A stretch of 46,735 bases of DNA from a virus (IMGVR_UViG_3300011994_000002:3717-50451), one strand, 5' to 3'. Counted from the stretch's first letter, positions 21,710 through 29,031 are shown. Numbers and translations: made by a program. The notes: generated by a model not told the origin, from the sequence alone.

Positions 21710-21880
21710 TTAATCCTTTATTGTAAATGGTTTATCACAGACATAGCATGTGATAAGTGAAATAACGCACATGTCAGTAAAGCTTAGGAGGTTGGCTCCG
21801 GTTACATAGTGCGTAATTAAGCTACCTGCAAAGCTGCTTAGTAGTGCTATTACGAAGTTTACAGTACGTTGTTTGTTCAT
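21710..21880 (-). CDS. 56-aa membrane protein
   Basis: ATG at 21880 overlaps the metallophosphoesterase stop (ATGA), with AAGGAGCAACA upstream. Residues about 9-25 and 30-48 are hydrophobic, so two membrane passes are likely. Ends 9 bp before the 104-aa gene. No family recognised. Confidence 0.68.
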   Translation of the reverse strand: MNKQRTVNFVIALLSSFAGSLITHYVTGANLLSFTDMCVISLITCYVCDKPFTIKD

Positions 21881-22422
21881 TGTTGCTCCTTAAATTTCTT
21901 CTTGGCATCTTCCAAGTTAATTGGTGTGAAGTTTGTATGCTCTACACTTAAGCACATGTACCTACTATCGGGCCTTTGCTCATGGCACGAGAAGTCATCG
22001 TATTGCTCCCAAACCACGTTATTGTGCAAGTGCCCATGCCAATTCCCTTTCCATCTTCCCAAGCTGTCAGGGTGAATTGGAACATGTGTAAGACAGAATC
22101 CATCCAGTGTACCGAATGCACGAATATCCTTGAAGTATGGTAAGTATTCTTTCAGTTGGAACAAATCGTGATTACCTTTCACCAATATCTTCTCACCGTT
22201 GAGACGTGCCAGCGTTGGGAAGGCTCTACGATTGATAACTACGTCACCAAGTACGTAAATCTTATCCTTTGGACGTACAACACTGTTCCAGTTGTCTACT
22301 AAGGCTTCATCCATTTCACAGTAGTTGTCCCAAGGTCGTAGCTTTGTGCCGTCTTCACGTAGAAACTTTGTAACGCCAATGTGGCCAAAGTGGAGGTCAG
22401 CTGTTAGGAATGTGTTGCTCAA
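21877..22422 (-). CDS. Calcineurin-like metallophosphoesterase
   Basis: Hydrolyses phosphoesters with two metals. Motifs: TADLHFGH (the D-x-H), VLGDV (GD), VKGNHD (GNH[D/E]), then LTHVPIH and WHGHLHN (GHxH). Start chosen as the TTG at 22422, 7 nt after AAGGAG; an in-frame ATG at 22458 lies in the terminator stem and lacks a ribosome site. The product is 181 residues, a normal size for phage members. It lies downstream of the ClpP-like gene, past a terminator, so expression may depend on read-through. Confidence 0.92.
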   Translation of the reverse strand: MSNTFLTADLHFGHIGVTKFLREDGTKLRPWDNYCEMDEALVDNWNSVVRPKDKIYVLGDVVINRRAFPTLARLNGEKILVKGNHDLFQLKEYLPYFKDIRAFGTLDGFCLTHVPIHPDSLGRWKGNWHGHLHNNVVWEQYDDFSCHEQRPDSRYMCLSVEHTNFTPINLEDAKKKFKEQQ

Positions 22423-22436
22423 TAGTTTTCTCCTTA

Positions 22437-22474
22437 AAATAATAAAAGCCAAACACACGTTAATGTGTAAGGCT
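22437..22474 (-). terminator. Leftward intrinsic terminator
   Basis: On the minus strand AGCC and GGCT close a stem that also pairs ACACAT with GTGTGT, followed by TTTATTATTT. It separates the ClpP-like gene from the metallophosphoesterase gene. Confidence 0.75.
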
Positions 22475-22495
22475 CTTATAGTACATTACAAAATG

Positions 22496-23173
22496 TTATT
22501 TAGCAATAGGCTTCTTCTTCTTAGGTTTTGTAGGAGGCTGTTCAGTTTCCCTCTGCGCCACCATGTCAGCATCTTTTTGCTTAAAGTATTCTACACGAGA
22601 TAGCACCCTATCACACCATTGTTGAGCATTCAGCCAGATTTGATCCCCTCGCATAACTCCATCAAACTCTTCTGTAGTCAGGAAGCCCTCATAAATATCG
22701 GCGTATTGCTTACGGAGAAACTCTTTATCAAAGTCACTCTTAGAGTGGTACTCATTCAGATTGCCATACGCCCCAGCAGAACCATTATGTATCAGGCTAT
22801 TGAAGTTGTCAGCAAGCTCAAAACTGTCAGCAGCTAAGAGGATGTGTGTGGCAGCCGAGTGCGTTCCTCCCGAAGCTACCACATGTACAGGAGCTTGGCA
22901 TTTATAGATCGCATGTAGGAACGCACCAGAGGCATCAACGTTCCCACCAGGACATTGAAGATGGATTTCAACCATGTCATCTTCTTTCGCCATACCCAGT
23001 GCCGATATTGCAGTTGAGAATTGGCTAACAGACTCAATGCCACTATCCACTTCAATACGGTATGTGCCATTGCGCTGAGGGATGAAGCTTACGTTGTATT
23101 CTTTTGGCTCATCTAAGTAATACGAGGATTTGACTGGAGATTTGTTGAGGCGTTCTTGTTTAAATTGATTCAT
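22496..23173 (-). CDS. ClpP-like serine protease
   Basis: Contains the ClpP-fold core: QCPGGNVDASGAFLHAIYK, then the nucleophile region ASGGTHSAATHILLAA with Ser106, and the His region LIHNGSAGAYG with His129. The C-terminus is a Lys/Pro-rich tail (PPTKPKKKK). At 225 residues it is close to bacterial ClpP. It is outside the head module and distinct from the S49 prohead protease at 30621, so it may act on host or early phage proteins. It lies 8 bp after the PhoH-like gene. Confidence 0.88.
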   Translation of the reverse strand: MNQFKQERLNKSPVKSSYYLDEPKEYNVSFIPQRNGTYRIEVDSGIESVSQFSTAISALGMAKEDDMVEIHLQCPGGNVDASGAFLHAIYKCQAPVHVVASGGTHSAATHILLAADSFELADNFNSLIHNGSAGAYGNLNEYHSKSDFDKEFLRKQYADIYEGFLTTEEFDGVMRGDQIWLNAQQWCDRVLSRVEYFKQKDADMVAQRETEQPPTKPKKKKPIAK

Positions 23174-23181
23174 AGTTCTCC

Positions 23182-23928
23182 TTAGTAACCAGCACGATCA
23201 TAAGCCATAATAAAATCCTTGCACAACTTGCTACGTACAATATGCTCATACGAATCAAAGTCAATAAGTTCAGCATTTTCCTGCAGCTTAGGGGAAGACT
23301 TGATGATGTTCATCAGAGCTAGTAGTCCACTATCTTTGCTAAGGCAACTTTGTGTGACATCTCCACAGAGAGTCATCCTTGCACCTCCATTACGAGTCAC
23401 AATTGACTTGATTTCATCTACTGTGCAGTCCTCTACTTCATCTGCGATAACCCATGTATATTTTCCGTAGCTCATGCCCTTGATGGACTCTAGCGGCTGA
23501 AGGACAATATTCTCATCCAAGATTGCCAAGTCCACAACAGCTTTACCAACTCTTGTGTACAGTACGGACAGCATAGGCATAATCCACTGTTTCATCTTCT
23601 CGGTGTTGTCACCCTTCGCGAATCCAAGGCTGGCTGAGTTAGACACAGCAGGGCGTGCAAGAACAATTTTATTGATGACACCGGACTTGTATGCATCAGC
23701 AGCGAAACAACAAGCTACAAATGTCTTCGATGTCCCGGCATAGCCACTTGCCACAACTAAATCTTTTGTGCGCAAAGCTTCAAAGTAATCAGCTTGACGT
23801 TCATTCAGAGGTACAATTGCTTTCTCTTTAATCTCCTGCCGGGCCACTGACAAGAACTTTTCCTTCAACGGAGGCTTCTCCGCTTCAACACGACTACGGC
23901 GAGACTTAACAGTGTGCTGTTTTGACAT
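23182..23928 (-). CDS. PhoH-like ATPase
   Basis: Walker A is GYAGTSKT (residues 62-69; the usual second glycine is a serine). Other PhoH marks are IVLARPAVS, LGFAKGD, Walker B VIADEVED (D163, E164) and the CGDVTQ motif. PhoH proteins bind and hydrolyse ATP and are often linked to RNA metabolism; phage copies are common. The 40-residue N-terminus is basic. First gene of a leftward operon, with a promoter at 24009. Confidence 0.93.
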   Translation of the reverse strand: MSKQHTVKSRRSRVEAEKPPLKEKFLSVARQEIKEKAIVPLNERQADYFEALRTKDLVVASGYAGTSKTFVACCFAADAYKSGVINKIVLARPAVSNSASLGFAKGDNTEKMKQWIMPMLSVLYTRVGKAVVDLAILDENIVLQPLESIKGMSYGKYTWVIADEVEDCTVDEIKSIVTRNGGARMTLCGDVTQSCLSKDSGLLALMNIIKSSPKLQENAELIDFDSYEHIVRSKLCKDFIMAYDRAGY

Positions 23929-24008
23929 GTATTGGCCCTTTCAAATGTATCATACAAGACGCCTTTCAACGCCTTGTGATCTTCACACAACAATTTGCGG
24001 AATGCACT

Positions 24009-24037
24009 ATATTAGCATACGTTCTATGTTTTGTCAA
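24009..24037 (-). promoter_or_regulatory. Leftward promoter of the PhoH-ClpP operon
   Basis: Perfect TTGACA (24037-24032), 17 bp, TAATAT (24014-24009) on the minus strand. The transcript leader is about 75 nt. Confidence 0.8.
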
Positions 24038-24044
24038 TACACTA

Positions 24045-24314
24045 CTATTTTGATAGCTTAGGCCGTCCAGCGGGCTTCTTAATTTGTTGTGCAACTTCCT
24101 TAAGTGCAACAAGTTCTTCTAGTTGACTAGGCTTGGTAGCAAACAACTCCGCACCAACATCATTCTTCTTGATCATCCCCACTTCGAATGCCACTCCCCA
24201 AGTGCATGGAGGGTTGTTCTCGAAATCTACCGCGTAGCCTTCTGCAATCAGGCTTTCAATTTCTGCAACAAACACATATAAACTTGGATTCAGCACCATC
24301 TTTAGATTACTCAT
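24045..24314 (-). CDS. Hypothetical 89-aa protein
   Basis: AAGGAGAACT precedes the ATG. Residues 1-30 are hydrophobic-helical (VFVAEIESLIAEGYAVDF), with a central CTWGVAFEV segment. The C-terminus PAGRPKLSK is an AT-hook-like basic motif, so minor-groove DNA binding is possible. Function unknown. Confidence 0.72.
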   Translation of the reverse strand: MSNLKMVLNPSLYVFVAEIESLIAEGYAVDFENNPPCTWGVAFEVGMIKKNDVGAELFATKPSQLEELVALKEVAQQIKKPAGRPKLSK

Positions 24315-24322
24315 AGTTCTCC

Positions 24323-24409
24323 TTAAATTGTTTCAATAGCTTCTTCTGAAGCCTCATATTCAGCCAACCACTTCTCAAGCGTGTCATACTCCATTTCCTG
24401 CTCACGCAT
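24323..24409 (-). CDS. Tiny acidic 28-aa protein
   Basis: Minus strand: AAGGAGG, 8 nt, ATG at 24409; TAA at 24325-24323. The product is MREQEMEYDTLEKWLAEYEA plus eight residues, a single acidic amphipathic helix. It overlaps the 58-aa gene by 8 bp. The strong ribosome site supports it. Confidence 0.5.
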   Translation of the reverse strand: MREQEMEYDTLEKWLAEYEASEEAIETI

Positions 24410-24578
24410 CAATACGGCCTCCTTGCAGCAATAGGAACACAGGACTTGTGTTCTGTAGCTTATTCTCAAGTAAATAATCAGAGACGCCTAACAGAGCTTC
24501 ATCGCAGTCCTTCACGTTTGTCACTTTAATAACTGACAAGCTTCCTGTTTCATTACGGTAGTACCCACAGACATTCAT
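24402..24578 (-). CDS. Hypothetical 58-aa protein
   Basis: AAGGAGAAACG precedes the ATG at 24578. Sequence begins MNVCGYYRNETGSLSVIKV, then DEALLGVSDYLLENKL and a hydrophobic end. No family recognised. It lies 9 bp after the 46-aa membrane protein. Confidence 0.6.
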   Translation of the reverse strand: MNVCGYYRNETGSLSVIKVTNVKDCDEALLGVSDYLLENKLQNTSPVFLLLQGGRIDA

Positions 24579-24587
24579 CGTTTCTCC

Positions 24588-24728
24588 TTAGCGTATACGT
24601 TTAACAACATTTCCAGCAACAATATAAGTTGCTCCAAACCAATTTACAACAGTTGAGAAGGTTATCACACTCAGTACAATGATACAAGCATACTTAGCCC
24701 ATAGTAGGGCAGATTTGATGTGTTTCAT
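24588..24728 (-). CDS. 46-aa membrane protein
   Basis: ATG at 24728 overlaps the stop of the 61-aa gene. Residues about 8-42 are nearly all hydrophobic (YACIIVLSVITFSTVV, FGATYIVAG) between basic ends (MKHIK, VKRIR), typical of a small inner-membrane protein. Confidence 0.62.
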   Translation of the reverse strand: MKHIKSALLWAKYACIIVLSVITFSTVVNWFGATYIVAGNVVKRIR

Positions 24729-24910
24729 TTGCCATCACCAGCGAAGTGCCTCAAGCAGCTGTTAAAGCCATTGCAAAAATTGTGGAATGCCACTTGCGTA
24801 TGGTAGTTGGCGTACGAGCCACAGGCTAGACGGTTCATGTCCATATCCATTGAGTGTGCTTGGGACAAGCTGAAGTAAATTTGAAGGTGTTCTTTAGTGA
24901 TTGTGTCCAT
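24725..24910 (-). CDS. Hypothetical 61-aa protein
   Basis: AAGGAGAATT precedes the ATG. Helical, Met/His/Asn-rich (LAHSMDMDMN-like centre, FHNFCNGFNSCLRHF). No family recognised. First gene of a leftward operon from the promoter at 24940. Confidence 0.68.
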   Translation of the reverse strand: MDTITKEHLQIYFSLSQAHSMDMDMNRLACGSYANYHTQVAFHNFCNGFNSCLRHFAGDGK

Positions 24911-24939
24911 AATTCTCCTTGTGTGTTGTGACAGCAGGT

Positions 24940-24969
24940 ATATTACATGTTACTTTTGAAGTGTGTCAA
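24940..24969 (-). promoter_or_regulatory. Leftward promoter divergent from the packaging operon
   Basis: TTGACA (24969-24964), 18 bp, TAATAT (24945-24940) on the minus strand. Confidence 0.72.
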
Positions 24970-25020
24970 CAACTATTGCGTGTTTCAAGTACGAGATAGT
25001 TGTGTCTGCTCGTGCAGCCA

Positions 25021-25062
25021 CCATGCCAATTTTGGGCATCATCGTACCCATTTCTGGCATGG
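25021..25062. promoter_or_regulatory. Inverted repeat abutting the packaging promoter
   Basis: CCATGCCA (25021-25028) and TGGCATGG (25055-25062) are perfect inverted repeats, with inner TGGG/CCCA pairing. The right arm ends 2 bp before the -35 box at 25065. Candidate operator for a regulator distinct from the 16-bp family. Confidence 0.5.
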
Positions 25063-25064
25063 GC

Positions 25065-25093
25065 TTGACAAAACAGCATCCATGTGCTATGAT
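25065..25093 (+). promoter_or_regulatory. Promoter of the putative small terminase gene
   Basis: Perfect TTGACA (25065-25070), 17 bp, TATGAT (25088-25093). Confidence 0.8.
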
Positions 25094-25127
25094 ACGTGCA
25101 TTCGAGAAATAATGCAAGGAGAAAGCC

Positions 25128-25448
25128 ATCGGCGCTCAATTAAAGACGGTGGAACAAACTTTCATCCGTAAACAGAATAATCCACTCACAGCACTGCTCA
25201 AGTTGCTCCAGAAAGAGCGCATGGCAGCAGTTGAGACGCTAGTTAAGGGTATGGAGAGCCAAGACTTGAAAATGGCTACTTCGTGTGCCAAGCAAATATT
25301 AGATTTGGAAATTGAATTATCGGAAGCTATTAATCGTGATCAGATGACTCGATTGGTTGCGCAAAGTAGGCTCGGCGGGGGTCTTGGTGGGAGTACTACG
25401 GAGGACAATACGCCAATGATCCAGTTTGATGTGATTCAGTCAGTTTAG
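25128..25448 (+). CDS. Putative terminase small subunit, apparent ATC start
   Basis: Small helical protein with KQNNPLTALLKLLQKERMAAV, a central helical pair and a Gly-rich tail (GGGLGGS), located one gene before the large terminase. This is the usual place for the packaging-site recognition subunit, but no family motif is certain. AAGGAG (25116-25121) is followed after 6 nt by ATC at 25128, in frame, giving 106 residues starting (M)GAQLKTVEQ. The only conventional candidate, GTG at 25149, is 27 nt from that ribosome site and has none of its own. Confidence 0.55.
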   Translation: MGAQLKTVEQTFIRKQNNPLTALLKLLQKERMAAVETLVKGMESQDLKMATSCAKQILDLEIELSEAINRDQMTRLVAQSRLGGGLGGSTTEDNTPMIQFDVIQSV

Positions 25449-25460
25449 GTAACAAGATAA

Positions 25461-25489
25461 TTGTACGGTAACATTCTGTGTGTTAGAGT
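25461..25489 (+). promoter_or_regulatory. Putative promoter ahead of the tRNA region
   Basis: TTGTAC (25461-25466), 17 bp, TAGAGT (25484-25489). Operator site 4 begins 16 bp later, over the likely start point. Weak boxes. Confidence 0.35.
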
Positions 25490-25505
25490 GCAGCAAGTAA
25501 GTTAA

Positions 25506-25521
25506 TTCTCACATGTGAGAA
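25506..25521 (+). promoter_or_regulatory. 16-bp palindromic operator, site 4 (fully symmetric)
   Basis: TTCTCACATGTGAGAA is a perfect palindrome and differs from the other five at one base. It lies between the putative small terminase gene and the tRNA. Confidence 0.72.
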
Positions 25522-25540
25522 CATAGGAATCCGAGCTTTC

Positions 25541-25604
25541 GCTACCGCTGAGCGCAGGAGTGCAATACGGTGCGATCACGGTATCGGAAATTAATTGCGG
25601 TAGC
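25541..25604 (+). other. Structured intergenic segment
   Basis: GCTACCGC (25541-25548) pairs with GCGGTAGC (25597-25604), enclosing 48 nt that contain the repeat ACGGT-GCGATC-ACGGT. A GC-rich island in AT-rich surroundings. Possibly part of the packaging site or an RNA structure. Confidence 0.4.
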
Positions 25605-25624
25605 CAGCCCGAAGTGAACCAATA

Positions 25625-25652
25625 TAGCGGCACTTATTAACAAGTGCCGCTA
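25625..25652 (+). terminator. 11-bp hairpin before the tRNA
   Basis: TAGCGGCACTT pairs with AAGTGCCGCTA around loop ATTAAC. No U-run follows; the tRNA begins 4 bp later, so it may instead guide 5' processing. Confidence 0.5.
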
Positions 25653-25656
25653 CAAT

Positions 25657-25732
25657 GCCCCTTTAGCTCATCTGGTAGAGCGCAGAACTTGTAATTCTGA
25701 GGTGAATCGTTCGAGACGATTAAGGGGCACCA
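25657..25732 (+). tRNA. tRNA-Thr (anticodon TGT)
   Basis: 76-nt cloverleaf with encoded CCA: acceptor GCCCCTT/AAGGGGC, D stem GCTC/GAGC, anticodon stem CAGAA/TTCTG with loop CTTGTAA (anticodon TGT at 25690-25692), T stem AATCG/CGATT with loop TTCGAGA, discriminator A. It reads the ACA codon, which is frequent in the structural genes here. Stands alone; no other tRNA was found in the window. Confidence 0.96.
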
Positions 25733-26110
25733 GTAGAATATTAACAAGCGCACCTCTCATGTGAGTCATACTCTCCTGTGCTTTGAGAGTGTGCCTGTTG
25801 GTGTTTTTAACAAGATTCATACAGAGTCTCCAAGAGGTCTTAACTGTACCCGCGAGGTTATGTAGAGTACATCGTTGCAGGTTCCTGTGAGGGTGGTATT
25901 GTGGTGAGGCTCACATTTTGGTGAGTAAGTGTAGGAGATGGTCAGTGTGCTGCCTACATATCAATTAAGTTCCTGAGCTACTTATAAGGTGGCTTGGGAT
26001 ACTTTCGTTTGAGTTTTCTCAGGTCAAAGTATCAGGTGGGGCACCTCCCAAGGCCATTTGGTATTTTGACCTAAGAAGATTTATTAACAAACCCTTGGGA
26101 GGGGTAAAGT
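25733..26110 (+). other. 378-bp leader of the endonuclease gene, highly structured
   Basis: No gene is supported. ACTCTC/GAGAGT near 25770-25796 and CTCAC/GTGAG near 25912-25924 form small hairpins. AGGTCAAA (26021-26028) pairs with TTTGACCT (26065-26072). CCTCCCAAGG (26044-26053) pairs with CCTTGGGAGG (26093-26102). The motif TTAACAA occurs at about 25636, 25740, 25807 and 26083. Group I intron core sequences were looked for and not found. Confidence 0.5.
26044..26102 (+). promoter_or_regulatory. Inverted repeat that would bury a ribosome-binding site
   Basis: The right arm (26093-26102) contains the GGGAGG of the ribosome site GGGAGGGG, 5-12 nt before the ATG at 26111. Pairing with the left arm, a perfect 10 bp, would block translation. 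The overlapping stem 26021-26072 holds the left arm in its loop, so alternative folds are possible. Confidence 0.6.
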
Positions 26111-27550
26111 ATGGCAAGAAGTAATTTACAAAAGGTATTTGTCGGTGACAGTGTGACGACAAGCAACAGCGGAGTGGCAACTGTAACACAGTATGAGAAC
26201 TATTACAACATAACAGTCAAGTTTGAGAATACCGGACACGAGCAGACAACATCCGGCTCACAGTTCCAATCTGGCTCAATCAGAGACAGAAGTGTACAGC
26301 AAGGATCAGTTAAGGTTGGTGATTGGTTCGCCTCGAATCACTGTGGAAGATGCGTAGTATTAGCATATAACGGTGCGAAGAATGTCTTAGTTCGATTTGA
26401 AGATTCAGGGGTTGAGAAGGTATTCAGCAGTTCTCAGCTAAACGCTGGTAACATGTCCGACAAGTCTTTCAGAGTTGTGTCAGTTGGTGACAAATTCCCG
26501 ACTAACACCTCAGGTATTGCCACTGTAGTGGAGCTTCTGCCTAAGGGCCGTGCTATCGTGCAATTTGAAGATGGAAATCGGAAAGAGTGTGCTAAAGGAT
26601 TACTTCAAGTTGGAGCAGTCTATAATGGTACTTGGAACTACACACAAGACGAAGCTGTAGAACTTATGCGTAACAAGTATGACGCCTTCTACAGTTATGA
26701 GGGCGTTAATTTTATTAACGTAAAATCTCCAATTGTTGTGACTTGTCCTATCCATGGTAATTTTGACACATCTTTTGATAACCACTATCATGCGGGAAGC
26801 GGGTGTCCTACATGCGGATTACTGCGTAGGTCTGCAAAGAGAACGATGCCAGAGGAAGTGGCCTTTGCCGAGATTCGTGAGTGCCACGGAGATACATATG
26901 ACTATTCAAAATCAGTCTATGTAAACAACGAAACCAAGATTGAAATTGTCTGTCGAGAACACGGCCCATTTTGGCAGTCTCCAGAGAAACATAAAACTGG
27001 TCAAGGTTGTCCTGTATGCGTTGGTAATGTCGTGATGACGAGGGAGAGATTTATTCCACTTCTTCCTGAAAAACACGTTAAGAAATACGACTACAGTCTT
27101 GTGACTGATTCACATTTTGAGGATGAGTCTAAGAAATTGCCGATCATTTGTGATGAGCACGGTTTATTCCACCAGCACTACAGAAACCACTTATCTGGTA
27201 GCGGTTGTCGCAAGTGTGCAAAATTCGGATTTAAGACGAACCAGCAAGGTAGCCTATACGTGCTTGAGTCATACGGAGTAATCAAGGTTGGGATTACAAA
27301 CAACGAGAATGTCTCGGTGAGAGTTCGTCAGATTGAGGTTTCTAGCGGAAAGAACCTCAATATTCTGAAGACATACCAAATGTCAGGTCAAGAGTGTCTT
27401 GATACAGAGACGGTGGTCTTATCGACACTGAGAAAACTTTACAATAATCCTACTGAGGACTTTGACGGATACACAGAATGTTTTATTGGAGCTTCTGCTG
27501 ATGAAGTAATAAGTCTGGTAGAAAGCACAATGGAGATTCTCAATGGCTAA
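26111..27550 (+). CDS. GIY-YIG homing endonuclease with three CPxHG zinc modules and three VGD repeats
   Basis: The C-terminal 100 residues carry a GIY-YIG-like core (LYVLESYGVIKVGIT, residues 382-396) ending in FDGYTECF. Before it are three tandem zinc modules: CPIHG/CPTC (212-235), CREHG/CPVC (281-303) and CDEHG/CRKC (347-369), as in DUF723-type homing endonucleases. Residues 1-170 are three approximately 57-residue repeats beginning VGD (11, 69, 125), each with a V-x-F-E(D/N) strand, not found in the sister enzyme at 38260. It sits between the two terminase genes and overlaps the large terminase by 8 bp. 479 residues. Confidence 0.88.
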   Translation: MARSNLQKVFVGDSVTTSNSGVATVTQYENYYNITVKFENTGHEQTTSGSQFQSGSIRDRSVQQGSVKVGDWFASNHCGRCVVLAYNGAKNVLVRFEDSGVEKVFSSSQLNAGNMSDKSFRVVSVGDKFPTNTSGIATVVELLPKGRAIVQFEDGNRKECAKGLLQVGAVYNGTWNYTQDEAVELMRNKYDAFYSYEGVNFINVKSPIVVTCPIHGNFDTSFDNHYHAGSGCPTCGLLRRSAKRTMPEEVAFAEIRECHGDTYDYSKSVYVNNETKIEIVCREHGPFWQSPEKHKTGQGCPVCVGNVVMTRERFIPLLPEKHVKKYDYSLVTDSHFEDESKKLPIICDEHGLFHQHYRNHLSGSGCRKCAKFGFKTNQQGSLYVLESYGVIKVGITNNENVSVRVRQIEVSSGKNLNILKTYQMSGQECLDTETVVLSTLRKLYNNPTEDFDGYTECFIGASADEVISLVESTMEILNG

Positions 27551-28967
27551 CAAGAAGAAAATATGGGGGCCGGGGTCTGAGAAGCAGAGGCTGGTTCTTA
27601 TCGAGAATGAGGTAGACATATGTCTTACAGGTGGCTCAGCCGGAAGCGGGAAGAGCTACTTAAGCTTGCTCAAAGCAGCAGGACTTGTAGCAGACCCTGC
27701 AGCAAGGATTATGATCTTACGCCTGTCCTACCCAATGCTCAAGGATTTGATAAGCGCATCTAAGCAAATCTACCCCCATTTCGGCGGCGTATATAAGACA
27801 CAAGCTCGCACATGGGTGTTTAAGAACGGTGCTGAGATTGACTTTAAAGCTATGCCGCGTGACTTGTACGAGGTGCAGGGTTGGGAGCGCACAACATACA
27901 TTGTTGATGAGAGCGCGGAGTTTCAGTTAGAGGACATTTTAGCACTAATGGGGCGCTTGCGCAGCGCTACGTATAAGGGTAAGTTGAGTCTGTTACTCAC
28001 ATGCAACCCTTCTAAGACCTCGTACCTGCTAGACTTCGTTCAATTCTCACTAGACTCAGAGGGAGTCCCTCTTCCAGGAACTGAGCACAAGATACGTTAC
28101 TTCGTTGTCCAGAACAACCACGTAAAGTGGGCAGACACACCAGAAGAATTATACGAGAAGTACGGGCAAGGGCTTAAACTGGGGACAGAGTTCGTTCCAT
28201 TAAAGTTCAAATTTATTCCCATGCATTGCACAGACAACACTGCGCTTATGAAAGCCGATCCAGGCTATGTTGGTCGTCTTCTCTCAGCACCACGAGTCAA
28301 TGTCCTTCGCCTATACCACGGCTCTTGGTATGCCACAGTAATGGGCAGTTCAATGGTGTCTGAGGACATGTTTGAGATTGTCGAACACCCCCCTGTTAAC
28401 CCCATATCGAAAATAAGAAGTTGGGATTTGGCATCAAGCATCCCTAACGAAGCGAACCAGTTTAAATGTGACTGGACGGCTGGCGTATTAATGTCCAAGG
28501 ATGCGTTCGGCAACTTCTACATAGAAGATGTCGTTCGATTTCAGAAGCAGATTGACGGCGTACTGAAGACTATCAAGGAAGTTGCTTGGCAAGACGGACT
28601 AGATATTACACAAACAATTCCTTCTGACCCTGGGCAGGCTGGGAAGGTGGCTGTGAAGTTCTACACCACATTCTTGGCGGAACATGGGATTACAACAAAG
28701 GTGGATGGCAGTAACCCTCATGCGAGTAAGGTGACAAGGTTTGGGCCATTCGCCAGCGTTGCTGCGAATGGTTCTGTGAAGATCGTCAAAGGTGATTGGA
28801 ATAGGGATTTCTTTGACGAGGTGTGTTTCTTCAACGGTGATCGTAAGAATCATGACGACCAGGCCGATGCTACATCAAGTGCATTTACGCACCTTGCAAA
28901 GCAAGTAACCATACCTACATTTTCTATACCTAGTCTCACTCAAAACTCACCCATTCCTACCATCTAG
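27543..28967 (+). CDS. terL: Terminase large subunit
   Basis: Packaging motor ATPase and nuclease that fills the prohead. Walker A GGSAGSGKS (residues 30-38), Walker B TYIVDES (D122, E123), the coupling motif LLTCNPS (about 151-157), and the nuclease acidic motif SWDLASS (D295) with a late HDDQADA (438-442). At 474 residues the length is normal. Its ribosome site (TGGAGA) lies inside the end of the endonuclease gene, showing the endonuclease was inserted directly against this start. Confidence 0.96.
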   Translation: MANKKKIWGPGSEKQRLVLIENEVDICLTGGSAGSGKSYLSLLKAAGLVADPAARIMILRLSYPMLKDLISASKQIYPHFGGVYKTQARTWVFKNGAEIDFKAMPRDLYEVQGWERTTYIVDESAEFQLEDILALMGRLRSATYKGKLSLLLTCNPSKTSYLLDFVQFSLDSEGVPLPGTEHKIRYFVVQNNHVKWADTPEELYEKYGQGLKLGTEFVPLKFKFIPMHCTDNTALMKADPGYVGRLLSAPRVNVLRLYHGSWYATVMGSSMVSEDMFEIVEHPPVNPISKIRSWDLASSIPNEANQFKCDWTAGVLMSKDAFGNFYIEDVVRFQKQIDGVLKTIKEVAWQDGLDITQTIPSDPGQAGKVAVKFYTTFLAEHGITTKVDGSNPHASKVTRFGPFASVAANGSVKIVKGDWNRDFFDEVCFFNGDRKNHDDQADATSSAFTHLAKQVTIPTFSIPSLTQNSPIPTI

Positions 28968-28989
28968 TGTAGCTTGCTACGCAATCTAA

Positions 28990-29005
28990 TTCTCACATTT
29001 GAGAA
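28990..29005 (+). promoter_or_regulatory. 16-bp palindromic operator, site 5
   Basis: TTCTCACATTTGAGAA, identical to sites 2 and 3, ending 26 bp before the -35 box of the portal promoter. Confidence 0.78.
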
Positions 29006-29031
29006 CAATTGTCAAGCTCCTTGGCAGGGGC

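Noticed and set aside
25449-26110. Group I intron around the endonuclease at 26111
   Set aside because: The conserved P/Q/R/S core sequences were not found, and the flanking terminase genes are each complete, so the endonuclease is free-standing.
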